64,000 bases of DNA from Mesorhizobium sp. M3A.F.Ca.ET.080.04.2.1 (GTDB lineage Bacteria > Pseudomonadota > Alphaproteobacteria > Rhizobiales > Rhizobiaceae), in the NCBI RefSeq assembly GCF_003952525.1, contig NZ_CP034451.1:5060501-5124500 (forward strand), read 5' to 3'. A model generated the notes under the pieces. The model made no database searches. It was not told where the DNA came from and was given only the letters and a program-made list of their open reading frames with translations. Of the stretch, positions 1 through 7,404 are shown one piece after another (position 1 is the stretch's first letter; the number at the start of each line of letters is the position of its first letter). A program made the position numbers and the translations under genes.

Positions 1-101
1 TTGAGCAGGTTGCGGATGCGGGTATCGTCGTCGACCACCAGCAGATGCGGCGCATCATCGTCGGGCGCCGCCGGATGATCTACCTTCTCACTGGTCTCCA
101 T
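1..101 (-). CDS. OmpR-type response regulator, N-terminal fragment (cut by window edge)
   Basis: Only the first 33 or so codons are present, read on the minus strand from the ATG at 99-101 to the window edge. After a short acidic leader the protein reads LLVVDDDTRIRNLL, the beta1 strand and acidic pocket of a receiver domain (the DDD cluster binds Mg2+ next to the phosphorylated Asp). The start overlaps the 3' end of the MarR gene by 14 nt, so the two are very probably translationally coupled. A MarR gene followed by an OmpR-type regulator resembles the petP-petR pair of Rhodobacter; that parallel is inference from gene order. The DNA-binding domain lies outside the window, so the subfamily cannot be confirmed. 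Confidence 0.75.
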   Translation of the reverse strand, partial: METSEKVDHPAAPDDDAPHLLVVDDDTRIRNLL

Positions 102-621
102 GGTTTTTCCCCGATGTCTGCGCAGGCACAATGTCGATCTGCGCTCTTAGTTCCGGATTGACCATCGCCTCCAGAAATCTTTCGATCGAAGCGCGTTCGG
201 CGGCACCGGAATCCTCCAATGCAGCACGGATGCGGCGCGACTGTGGCCGGGCGAGCGCTAGCGCCAGGGCGCGGCCCTTGGCGGTGGGGTAGAGCTCGCG
301 CTGGCGGCGGTCGCGCGGACCCTGCAGCTGGACGATATGGTCGGTGTCGATCAACTGCTTCAGCACCCGCGCCAGGCTCTGCTTGGTGATCTTCAGCACG
401 TCCAGCAACTCGGCAACCGTGAGGCCGGGCCTGCGGTTGACGAAATGCAGCACGCGGTGATGGGCGCGGCCGAAGCCGTAATCGGCCAGGATCTGGTCGG
501 GATCGGAAGTGAAATCGCGGTAGGCGAAGAAGAACAGCTCGATGATGGCGAAGTCGATACCGTCCTCGTCGGTGACCGCCGTCCTGATCGGTTTTCCGGC
601 TGCGGGGTTTCGATCCGTCAT
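88..621 (-). CDS. MarR family transcriptional regulator
   Basis: A protein of 177 aa starting MTDRNPAAG. The central winged-helix region reads LTVAELLDVLKITKQSLARVL, followed by the wing DRRQRELYPTAKG, whose D-R-R-x-R-x-L core is the MarR signature. The open frame extends upstream to 888, but the ATG at 619-621 has a GGAG sequence 5-6 nt before it and leaves room for the 31-bp palindrome at 641-671, so I take it as the start. The response regulator downstream overlaps by 14 nt, giving a two-gene regulatory operon divergent from ilvE. Autoregulation through the palindrome is inferred from its position. The ligand is unknown. Confidence 0.87.
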   Translation of the reverse strand: MTDRNPAAGKPIRTAVTDEDGIDFAIIELFFFAYRDFTSDPDQILADYGFGRAHHRVLHFVNRRPGLTVAELLDVLKITKQSLARVLKQLIDTDHIVQLQGPRDRRQRELYPTAKGRALALALARPQSRRIRAALEDSGAAERASIERFLEAMVNPELRAQIDIVPAQTSGKNHGDQ

Positions 622-640
622 CTCTTCTCCATGCGAAACG

Positions 641-671
641 GAAATTATGTCAGCACTGTTGACGTAATTTC
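641..671. promoter_or_regulatory. Near-perfect palindrome, likely MarR operator
   Basis: Arms GAAATTATGTCA (641-652) and TGACGTAATTTC (660-671) are complementary in 11 of 12 positions around a 7-nt centre. The site lies 20 nt upstream of the MarR start codon, between MarR and the divergent ilvE. Size and placement fit a MarR dimer operator. No binding data exist, so the assignment is inference. Confidence 0.6.
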
Positions 672-881
672 CCGGTAATGGTAATTTTTGACAAGCTTTT
701 CGGCGGATTGCGATCGAAAAGGCAAGCGGAAGTCGTTTTTCTGGAACTTCCTGAGTTTGCCATGCTTTGATTATCCGCCTACGCTTGCGGGCACCGGCTG
801 ACGTTCCAGACGCCGTCGCGCGGCTGACACGAAACGCTGAACGACACAATGATATGCGGGCCGCGCCCGCGGGAGGTTCCC

Positions 882-1775
882 ATGGCATCCGTTCCCTTCG
901 ATCAACTGGACGGCTTTATCTGGATGAACGGCGAGTTCGTCAAATGGACCGACGCCAAGATCCACGTGCTGACCCATGGCCTGCATTATGCCAGCGCCGT
1001 CTTCGAGGGCGAGCGCGCCTATGGCGGCCAGATCTTCAAGCTGACCGAGCACAATGAGCGGCTGCACGAGTCGGCGCGCCTGCTCGGCTTCAAGATTCCC
1101 TATTCGGTGGCCGAGATCGACGAGGCCTGCCGCACGCTTCTGAAGAAGCAGGGTTTCCAGGACGCCTATGTGCGCCCGATCGCCTGGCGCGGCAGCGAGC
1201 AGATGGGCGTCTCGGCGCAGAACAACCGCATCAACTGCGCCATCGCCATCTGGCAGTGGCCGAGCTATTTCGATCCGGCGCAGAAGCTCAAGGGCATCCG
1301 TCTCGACATCGCCGAATGGCGCCGGCCCGATCCGCGCACCGCGCCCTCCAAGTCGAAGGCCGCCGGCCTCTACATGATCTGCACCCTGTCCAAGCATGCG
1401 GCGGAAGCCAAGGGCTATGCCGACGCCATGATGCTCGACTGGCGCGGCCAGGTCGCGGAAGCGACGGGCGCCAACATCTTCTTCGTCAAGGACGGCAAGA
1501 TACACACGCCGACGCCCGACTGCTTCCTTGACGGCATCACCCGCCGCACGGTGATCGGGCTTGCCAAGGACCGGGGTGTGGAAGTGATCGAACGCGCGAT
1601 CATGCCGGACGAACTCGAGGGTTTTGAGCAGTGCTTCCTCACCGGCACTGCTGCCGAAGTCACTCCGGTCTCCGAAATCGGCCCATACCGATTCGAGGTC
1701 GGCGAGATCGCCAAGACATTGATGAACGACTATTCCGCTGCCGTGCAACCAAAGCACGCGATCGCCGCAGAATAG
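882..1775 (+). CDS. ilvE: Branched-chain amino acid aminotransferase
   Basis: PLP-dependent class IV aminotransferase of 297 aa that reversibly transaminates leucine, isoleucine and valine with 2-oxoglutarate in the cytoplasm. The internal aldimine lysine is K159 in SKSKAAGLY, the same position as in E. coli IlvE. Other family marks are THGLHYASAVFEGERAY near residues 31-47 and the EATGANIFFVKDG segment near residue 200. The start at 882 is chosen because GGGAGG lies 5 nt upstream; an earlier in-frame ATG at 849 adds a non-conserved 11-residue stub. It is transcribed away from the MarR gene and ends in a clear terminator. Confidence 0.95.
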   Translation: MASVPFDQLDGFIWMNGEFVKWTDAKIHVLTHGLHYASAVFEGERAYGGQIFKLTEHNERLHESARLLGFKIPYSVAEIDEACRTLLKKQGFQDAYVRPIAWRGSEQMGVSAQNNRINCAIAIWQWPSYFDPAQKLKGIRLDIAEWRRPDPRTAPSKSKAAGLYMICTLSKHAAEAKGYADAMMLDWRGQVAEATGANIFFVKDGKIHTPTPDCFLDGITRRTVIGLAKDRGVEVIERAIMPDELEGFEQCFLTGTAAEVTPVSEIGPYRFEVGEIAKTLMNDYSAAVQPKHAIAAE

Positions 1776-1797
1776 AAACAGTCGCAGGTTCTGACGC

Positions 1798-1832
1798 AAC
1801 GGGGCGGTTTTCGAGCCGCCCCTGTTTGTTTT
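1798..1832 (+). terminator. Rho-independent terminator after ilvE
   Basis: A GGGGCGG / CCGCCCC stem (1801-1807 with 1816-1822) and an 8-nt loop are followed by TGTTTGTTTT, 26 nt after the ilvE stop codon. Confidence 0.8.
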
Positions 1833-1959
1833 CACTAGAGAATTCCAGGAATGGTGCGTAGCGGTTTCCGTCCGGAATTGTGCAAAAACAAACACTTAGA
1901 GCGGCTCAGCGATTCTGTGCAGAGCTGAGGCGCTCCAGCCAGACTTGGAAAGGAAAGCC

Positions 1960-2601
1960 ATGGGTCAGCTCAACGCCGGCATAGTGCCGGTCACGCCCTT
2001 CCAGCAGAATTGCACCATCCTGTTCGACATGGACGACAAGGCCGGCGTCGTCGTCGATCCCGGCGGCGATGTCGACAAGATACTGGCGGTGCTCAAGGAC
2101 AATGCCATCACCGCCGGGGCGATCTGGATCACACATGGCCATATCGATCACGCCGGCGGCGCGATGGACCTGAAGGATGCGCTCGGCCTCGACATCATCG
2201 GACCGCACGAGGCCGACCGGCCGCTGCTTGCCAATCTCGAAAACCAGGCCAGGCGCTTCGGCCTTACCGACCCGGTGCGCAACTGCGTGCCGGACCGTTT
2301 CCTCAGCGAAGGCGACATGGTGTCGTTCGGCGAGCATGTGTTCGAGGTGCTGCACTGCCCGGGCCATGCGCCCGGCCATGTCGTCTATTACAACCGCGTG
2401 GCTAGGTTCGCCCATGTCGGCGACGTGCTGTTCAGCGGCTCGATCGGCCGCACCGATCTGCCGGGCGGCGATCACGCCGCGCTGATCGCCTCGATCAAGG
2501 ACAAGCTGCTGCCGCTCGGCGACGATATCGGCTTCATCTGCGGCCACGGGCCGGGCGGCCGCTTCGGTGAGGAGCGACGGACCAATCCGTTTCTCATCTG
2601 A
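1960..2601 (+). CDS. MBL-fold metallo-hydrolase (YcbL/glyoxalase II-like)
   Basis: Single-domain metallo-beta-lactamase-fold protein of 213 aa. The metal site motif THGHIDHAGG (HxHxDH) lies near residue 58. A second metal His is in CPGHAPGHVVYY near residue 135, the bridging Asp in VGDVLFSGSIGRTDLPGG, and the last His in ICGHGPGG near the C-terminus. These match the small YcbL-like branch of the glyoxalase II family, which hydrolyses thioesters such as S-lactoylglutathione; the substrate here is unproven. The ATG at 1960 has a GGAAAGGAAAG purine tract just upstream and is preferred over an in-frame TTG at 1945. It appears monocistronic. Confidence 0.88.
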   Translation: MGQLNAGIVPVTPFQQNCTILFDMDDKAGVVVDPGGDVDKILAVLKDNAITAGAIWITHGHIDHAGGAMDLKDALGLDIIGPHEADRPLLANLENQARRFGLTDPVRNCVPDRFLSEGDMVSFGEHVFEVLHCPGHAPGHVVYYNRVARFAHVGDVLFSGSIGRTDLPGGDHAALIASIKDKLLPLGDDIGFICGHGPGGRFGEERRTNPFLI

Positions 2602-2620
2602 TCTGCGTAACCGGCAAAGA

Positions 2621-2647
2621 AAAGCGCCGCTCAATGGCGGCGCCTTT
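2621..2647. terminator. Bidirectional terminator between convergent genes
   Basis: GCGCCGC (2624-2630) and GCGGCGC (2637-2643) pair around a 6-nt loop, flanked by AAA on the left and TTT on the right. It can serve both the MBL-fold gene and the convergent BA14K-like gene. Confidence 0.7.
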
Positions 2648-2670
2648 GCTGGGGCAGGGAACTTAAATGT

Positions 2671-3072
2671 TTAGTTGGCGACGCAGAAATGCTGCTCGCC
2701 GTCATTGCCGGTAAAGGTACCGGTGCGCGAATTGAAGGTGCGGTAACGGTCCGAGCAATACTCGTACCAGGCACGGGTCCACGGTTCGGCATAGCGGTCG
2801 GCATAGACCACGCGCGGCGCATAGTAGCGGCGGACCGGCGGGTCGACATAATAGCCATCATCATAGGCTGGATCATAATATCTCGGCCCGGGATTGCTGA
2901 GCGCGCTGCCGATCAAGGCGCCTGCCGCCAGGCCGACGACGCCGGCCGCGAGCGCATCACCATGGTGGTGACGATGCCAACGCCAGTCATCCGCATTGGC
3001 CGCGGAGAAGGTGGCCAAGGTGGTTGCGGCAATGCCCGCGGTCAAAATGGCGGTCTTGAGAATTCGGTTCAT
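2671..3072 (-). CDS. BA14K-like exported protein
   Basis: A 133-aa protein with an N-terminal signal peptide (ILKTAILTAGIAATTLATFSAANA, cleavage after ANA) and then a His-rich patch WRWHRHHHG. A Gly/Ala-rich hydrophobic segment (about residues 41-58) is followed by a Tyr/Pro-rich stretch. The C-terminal CSDRYRTFNSRTGTFTGNDG...HFC carries the paired cysteines and the YCSxRYRSFxxxxGTYxxxDG pattern of the BA14K family, first known as an immunoreactive, lectin-like Brucella protein. It is expected at the cell surface or in the periplasm. The start is the first codon of the signal peptide, preceded by a GGAGACC purine run. Confidence 0.85.
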   Translation of the reverse strand: MNRILKTAILTAGIAATTLATFSAANADDWRWHRHHHGDALAAGVVGLAAGALIGSALSNPGPRYYDPAYDDGYYVDPPVRRYYAPRVVYADRYAEPWTRAWYEYCSDRYRTFNSRTGTFTGNDGEQHFCVAN

Positions 3073-3264
3073 TTTCGGTCTCCTTCGCGCCGGCCCGGGT
3101 ATGTTCGGGGATGCGGACCGGCTTTAGCAAAGATTAATAGAAGACCGTGGCTGAACGGAGGCTGAACGGAATTCGGCTGGACAACTTCGCGGCTTGGGCA
3201 AAATCTTACCCGGGCGAGAGCGTACCCGCCTCATCAACCTCCGTCCGATCTGTCCTGAGCCGGG

Positions 3265-3477
3265 TTAGCTGATCGACAGATTGACGGCCTTCGGACCCTT
3301 GCCGCGCTTGTCCGGCTCGGTGTCGAATGTCACTTTCTGCCCATCCTCAAGACCGGGAAGACCCGACGCCTGCACAGCCGAAATGTGGACGAAGACATCC
3401 TTCGCGCCATCATCCGGCGTGATGAAGCCGAAGCCTTTGGCATGGTTGAAGAATTTGACGGTGCCGGTCTGCGGCAT
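3265..3477 (-). CDS. Cold-shock protein (CspA family)
   Basis: A 70-aa single cold-shock domain. RNP1 reads KGFGFITP and RNP2 reads DVFVHIS, the aromatic nucleic-acid-binding face. Family members bind single-stranded RNA or DNA and melt secondary structure. AAAGGAG lies 6 nt upstream of the ATG at 3475-3477, so the in-frame Met eight codons earlier is not used. A second, about 80% identical-looking csp gene lies upstream on the same strand (3704-3916). Both leaders carry the same hairpin (see 3511-3540 and 4096-4125), suggesting shared post-transcriptional control. Confidence 0.95.
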   Translation of the reverse strand: MPQTGTVKFFNHAKGFGFITPDDGAKDVFVHISAVQASGLPGLEDGQKVTFDTEPDKRGKGPKAVNLSIS

Positions 3478-3510
3478 GGGAAACTCCTTTGATCCCATCA
3501 AGTCAGTCTC

Positions 3511-3540
3511 GGGCCGGCAAATGCCCGAGAGGAAATTTGT
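3511..3540 (-). promoter_or_regulatory. Leader hairpin of csp gene 1 (shared element, copy 1)
   Basis: On the minus strand TCTCGGGC pairs with GCCCGAGA around the loop ATTTGCCG, starting about 35 nt before the start codon. GAAATTT (plus strand, 3532-3538) lies at the 5' side. The same 12-nt core GCAAATGCCCGA followed by GAAATTT occurs upstream of the second csp gene. Function is inferred from conservation only. Confidence 0.45.
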
Positions 3541-3605
3541 CCTTTATTTTAGCGCTATCGGCAAGAGAAAGTTTTCGCTCCCTCGGGCGGGATTTTGCGG
3601 CCGCG

Positions 3606-3634
3606 AAAAAGGCGCGACGGAACCGCCGCGCCTT
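3606..3634 (-). terminator. Terminator of csp gene 2
   Basis: Read on the minus strand, AAGGCGCGGCGG pairs with CCGTCGCGCCTT with one mismatch and runs into TTTTTCGC. A second strong hairpin (GCCCGGCAC at 3644-3652 with GTGCCGGGC at 3671-3679) lies between it and the gene. Confidence 0.7.
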
Positions 3635-3703
3635 CGAAATTCAGCCCGGCACTGAAGCCGGTTCACGATCGTGCCGGGCCCTTGATCGCGGGCCGGCGGA
3701 CAA

Positions 3704-3916
3704 TCAGGCAGCGCGCAGATTGACCGCCTTCGGGCCCTTGCCCATGCGGTCCGGCTCGACGTCGAAGGTGACCTTCTGGCCATCGACGAGGGTGCGCAAA
3801 CCCGAAGCCTCGATCGCCGAGATGTGGACGAACACGTCCTTGGCGCCGCCGTCGGGCGTGATGAAGCCGAAGCCTTTGGTGGCGTTGAAGAACTTTACGG
3901 TGCCGGTCTGGGCCAT
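3704..3916 (-). CDS. Cold-shock protein (CspA family)
   Basis: A 70-aa cold-shock domain with RNP1 KGFGFITP and RNP2 DVFVHIS, a close paralogue of the csp gene at 3265-3477. GAAGGAG lies 8 nt upstream of the ATG, fixing the start. Its own terminator (3606-3634) separates it from the downstream csp gene, so the two are probably separate transcripts. The gene-free stretch upstream (3917 to about 4400) is long for such a small gene. It contains the shared leader hairpin about 190 nt upstream of the start codon, which is typical of csp mRNAs with long regulatory 5' leaders. Confidence 0.95.
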   Translation of the reverse strand: MAQTGTVKFFNATKGFGFITPDGGAKDVFVHISAIEASGLRTLVDGQKVTFDVEPDRMGKGPKAVNLRAA

Positions 3917-4095
3917 TGGGGAAACTCCTTCACCCGTATCAGTGTTGTGGTCTGCCCGCTGCCTTGCGCCTTGGGCAAGTCCTGGTGGTTGCTTCGGCAG
4001 TCATGCATTTGCGCATGGTCAAACCCCCCGCCGAAATACGGGGCCGTCAGAGATTCACACTATCGGGGAAAGGTCGTCCAAAACGTGCCGCTCTC

Positions 4096-4125
4096 CGGGT
4101 CGCAAATGCCCGAACACGAAATTTA
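4096..4125 (-). promoter_or_regulatory. Leader hairpin of csp gene 2 (shared element, copy 2)
   Basis: GCAAATGCCCGA (4102-4113) followed by GAAATTT (4118-4124) repeats the arrangement found before the other csp gene. On the minus strand TCGGG and CCCGGA flank the same CATTTGC loop with different stem bases. The stretch between 3917 and 4400 holds nothing else that I can name. Confidence 0.4.
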
Positions 4126-4554
4126 TTACACGGAAACGTGATAGTGGCAAGACAACCTTCGCGGGCGGCCCCCGGCACGCCTGACGCTGCCTCTCGAATA
4201 GACCTCATATCTGGGGTCAGCGCACGCTCAAGCATAGGTCAGTATAGCCCTCCTGGCGCTTTGATTTTCCGCGGCGCCAAACGTGCAAACTGGAGTTGCA
4301 ACCGATGTCGGAACGACGAGGATCGGCGTGCCGTGCAGGCTCATACGTCAGGCCAGTCTTGAATCTCCGGCCCGCATGGCTTAGTTCGGCGGGCGGACAA
4401 ACACGGCAGGTTTCCCATTAACAGAGATCAGAGAAGAGCGGCGGGCGCGAGTGGCAAAGCCGGTTCGGCAAGCCCGCTCGATCCTTATGCGCAGAGAGCG
4501 CTGCAACTGCATCAGGCCGGGCGCCGGCAGGAAGCCGAGTCGCTTTACCGGCAG

Positions 4555-6123
4555 GTGCTGGGACAGAAGCCGGACCACGCCGCAGCGCTGCACTTCCTCG
4601 GATTGCTGCTGCATCAGACCGGCCGAAGCGAGGAGGGGCTCGACCTCATAGAGCAGTCGGTGACGCTGCAGCCCAGGAATGCGGACTTCCTCAACAATAT
4701 GGGGACCGTCATGCGCGACCTCGGTCGTGTCGCTGCCGCCGTCGATTTCTTCCGCGGCGCGGTGGACATCCGTCCGGACCAGCTTGCCGCGCGCGACAAT
4801 CTCGGCTCGTCGCTGAAACAACTCGGCCAGTTCGAGGCGGCCGAGGAGATCTATCGCGGCACCATCGGCCGCAACCCGTTCCATGTCCGCGCCCGTATCG
4901 GCCTTGCGGAAACACTGCAGGAAGCCGGGCGGCTGGACGACGCGATCGCCCTGTTCCGCGAGTCGCTGTCGATCCGGCCCAAGGATGCGGAACTGCTCTA
5001 CGGGCTTGGCGTGGCCATGATGGAGAAGGGCAAGCTCTCCGAGGCTGCCGATCTTGCCCGCCAGGCGGTGGCGATCGCTCCCGCGATGGCGAAGGCCTGG
5101 CTTTTGCTGACGCAAGTCAAGCGCCAGACGGAGCGCGATGGCGAGCTTGCCGGCATGGAGGCCCAGCATAGCAAGGCGCCGCAGGACAGCCTCGCGCGCA
5201 TGCAGCTCTCCTTCGGCCTCGGTAAGGCCAATGACGATCTGAAGGACTACGGCCGCGCCTTCGACTATTTCGCCGAGGGCAACGCCATTCGCCGCAAGGG
5301 CATCGACTACGATCCGGCCAGGACGCGCGATGAGTTCGAGGCGATGAAGGCGGTGTTCGACAAGGCCTTCTTCGACAAGCACCGGCCGAGCGACATCTCC
5401 GACGACGCGCCGATTTTCGTGGTCGGCATGCCGCGTTCCGGCACGACGCTGGTCGAGCAGATCATCGCCAGCCATCCGCAGGTGTTTGGCGCCGGCGAGC
5501 TCAGCATCCTGAAGACGGTCGTCGGCAAGCAGTTCCCGATGAGCATGCCGGGCGGCTTTCCGTCGGGAATCGCCGACATGCCGGACACGGCTTTTGCCGA
5601 AGCCGGGCAGGCCTATCTCGACATGCTGCACACCCGCTATCCGGGCTTCCGTCATGTCACCGACAAGATGCCGGGCAACTTCCTGCTGGTCGGCTTCCTG
5701 CATATGATGCTGCCGAAGGCGAAGATCGTGCATTGCGCGCGCGACGCGGCGGCCACGTGTCTCTCGATCTTCAAGGTGCATTTCCGCGGCGACAGCCATC
5801 GTTATGGCTACGATCTCGCCGAGCTTGCCGACTTCCACAACCTCTACACCGACATCATGGCGCATTGGCACAAGGTGCTGTCCGGTGTCGTGCACGATGT
5901 GCGCTATGAGGATTTCGTCGCCGACCAGGAAGCGCAGACGCGGGCGCTGATGGCCCATCTCGGCCTGCCCTGGGACGACAAGGTGCTGTCGTTCCACGAG
6001 ACCGACCGTGCGGTGCGAACGGCATCGGCGGCGCAGGTGCGCCAGCCGATGTATCAGGGCTCCGTCGACCTGTGGAAGCGCTACGGCGACCGGCTGAAGC
6101 CGCTGCTGGACAGGCTGAGCTAG
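4555..6123 (+). CDS. TPR-repeat sulfotransferase family protein
   Basis: A protein of at least 522 aa. The N-terminal half (to about residue 220) is a run of tetratricopeptide repeats with L-G-x-x-L and A-x-x-x-F/Y spacing. The C-terminal half is a sulfotransferase domain: the 5'-phosphosulfate loop is VVGMPRSGTTLVEQII (about residue 288) and the 3'-phosphate segment is HCARDAAATCLSIF. TPR-sulfotransferase fusions are common in rhizobia; the acceptor is unknown and PAPS use is inferred from motifs. The start is uncertain. GTG 4555 falls inside a TPR, and TPR-like coding (PYAQRALQLHQAGRRQEAES) continues upstream in frame to about 4470. The frame is open from 4369 with no ATG, GTG or TTG before 4555. 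An ATT at 4417 preceded by GGCAGG is one candidate. Confidence 0.85.
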   Translation: MLGQKPDHAAALHFLGLLLHQTGRSEEGLDLIEQSVTLQPRNADFLNNMGTVMRDLGRVAAAVDFFRGAVDIRPDQLAARDNLGSSLKQLGQFEAAEEIYRGTIGRNPFHVRARIGLAETLQEAGRLDDAIALFRESLSIRPKDAELLYGLGVAMMEKGKLSEAADLARQAVAIAPAMAKAWLLLTQVKRQTERDGELAGMEAQHSKAPQDSLARMQLSFGLGKANDDLKDYGRAFDYFAEGNAIRRKGIDYDPARTRDEFEAMKAVFDKAFFDKHRPSDISDDAPIFVVGMPRSGTTLVEQIIASHPQVFGAGELSILKTVVGKQFPMSMPGGFPSGIADMPDTAFAEAGQAYLDMLHTRYPGFRHVTDKMPGNFLLVGFLHMMLPKAKIVHCARDAAATCLSIFKVHFRGDSHRYGYDLAELADFHNLYTDIMAHWHKVLSGVVHDVRYEDFVADQEAQTRALMAHLGLPWDDKVLSFHETDRAVRTASAAQVRQPMYQGSVDLWKRYGDRLKPLLDRLS

Positions 6124-6220
6124 TCACTCGTCGCCGTTCGGCCGACGCCTCTCGGCTTCGACGAGCATCTCGGCCAATCGCAAAGGATTGTGATCTGCCG
6201 ACGCTGGCGTTGTCTCGCGC

Positions 6221-6574
6221 CTACAGCTCGATGAACGGCTGAAAGCCGCCGAAGATCATGCGCTTGCCGTCGAAGGGCATCGTCGCCCAGTCCGCCTTCA
6301 AGCGCTCGTCGGCCATCACCTTGGCCATCACAGCGTCGCGGTTCTGCCTGGATGCATAGACGACCCAGGCGAAGATAACGATCTCATCCTCCTTGGCCTG
6401 CACGGCGCGCGGAAACGAGGTGAGTTCGCCGTAGGGCACGTCGTCGCCGGTGCATTCGACATAGGCGAGCGCGCCGTGTTCCTTCCAGACGGCGCCGGCC
6501 TTTTCAGCCATCTTCTTGTATTGCTCGAGATTTGCCTTTGGCACGGCAAGCACGAAGCCATCGACATAGGACAT
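6221..6574 (-). CDS. DUF1428 family protein
   Basis: A 117-aa protein of the DUF1428 (YbaA-like) family, dimeric alpha/beta-barrel type. The start MSYVDGFVLAVP, the middle ...LAYVECTGDD..., the phrase FAWVVYASRQNRDAV and the C-terminal MPFDGKRMIFGGF are the family's conserved blocks. The biochemical role is unknown. AAAGGAA lies 6 nt before the ATG at 6574; the frame is open further upstream but that part shows no conservation. The downstream VOC-family gene is on the same strand but 170 nt away. Confidence 0.88.
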   Translation of the reverse strand: MSYVDGFVLAVPKANLEQYKKMAEKAGAVWKEHGALAYVECTGDDVPYGELTSFPRAVQAKEDEIVIFAWVVYASRQNRDAVMAKVMADERLKADWATMPFDGKRMIFGGFQPFIEL

Positions 6575-6748
6575 TGGGGTTCCTTTCTTAGCGACCAACC
6601 TTCTCAGGTTCTTGAGAGAAGGCGATGCGAGGTCGAACGAGGATTGCAAGATGCGCCGCTACCTCTCACACGGATTGCCAGCCGAATTGCGAAGGGCTAT
6701 TCAGGGCGATCCGGCCTCTCAAACTGGGCAGAGGCAGACAAGCCGAGT

Positions 6749-7165
6749 TTACTTCACCGGCGCATTCATCGCCCAGGCGACGCCGAAGGGGTCCTTCACC
6801 TGGCCCCAACGGTCGCCCCAGAACATCACCTGGAGCGGCGTGACGACTTCGCAGCCGGCGTCGACCGCGCGCTTCCACCAGGCGTCGATGTCGTCGCTGC
6901 CGAGATGGAGCTGCAGCGTGTAGCCCTGCGCCGCCTGATGCGGATGGCCGTGCTCGGGATAGGCGTCGCCCAGCATCAGCGTCGAGCCGTTGACGTGGAG
7001 ATGGATATGCATGGTGCGGCCTTGTTCGTCCGGCGGATAGGCAAACACCTCCTCCGCGCCGAAGGCCTTCTTGTAGAATTCGGCGGCCTTGATGGCGCCG
7101 TCGACCTGCAAATAGGGGGTCAATCCGCCAAGCACTTTCGCCCGGGGTGGGGTCTGGTCAGTCAT
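6749..7165 (-). CDS. VOC family protein (PhnB-like glyoxalase fold)
   Basis: A 138-aa protein of the vicinal-oxygen-chelate superfamily, PhnB-like. It opens GLTPYLQVDGAIKAAEFYKKAFGA, the beta-alpha unit of the first module, followed by MHIHLHVNGSTLMLGD. The second module ends WGDRWGQVKDPFGVAWAMN, the G-x-x-x-D-P-F-G-x-x-W block of this group. Such proteins can be glyoxalases, dioxygenases or resistance proteins; nothing here selects one. GAAGAGGA lies about 8 nt upstream of the ATG. The 239 bp between this gene and the ABC-F gene hold no feature I can name. Confidence 0.87.
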   Translation of the reverse strand: MTDQTPPRAKVLGGLTPYLQVDGAIKAAEFYKKAFGAEEVFAYPPDEQGRTMHIHLHVNGSTLMLGDAYPEHGHPHQAAQGYTLQLHLGSDDIDAWWKRAVDAGCEVVTPLQVMFWGDRWGQVKDPFGVAWAMNAPVK

Positions 7166-7404
7166 CTGCGGGGTCCTCTTCTCGGTTGATTGGCGTTGCG
7201 ACCATAGGACGGACGAGGCGACACCTATCCTACACGGTCGCGAGGAATTTTTAGAAGGCCTGCGCTGGATGAGCCGGGCAACAACGGTTCGTTAGACCGA
7301 AAGGCGCAAAACGAACTTGCATCGGCAGGCTCCAATAAGAGCGCAATTGTCGCGCCGCGAGGGCTGGAGAAGTGGCTAGGCCCGCCGGAGTGCCGGCCGC
7401 TCGC

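Noticed and set aside
4381..5997. A 538-codon open frame on the minus strand
   Set aside because: Antisense shadow of the TPR-sulfotransferase gene; no motifs and no ribosome-binding site.
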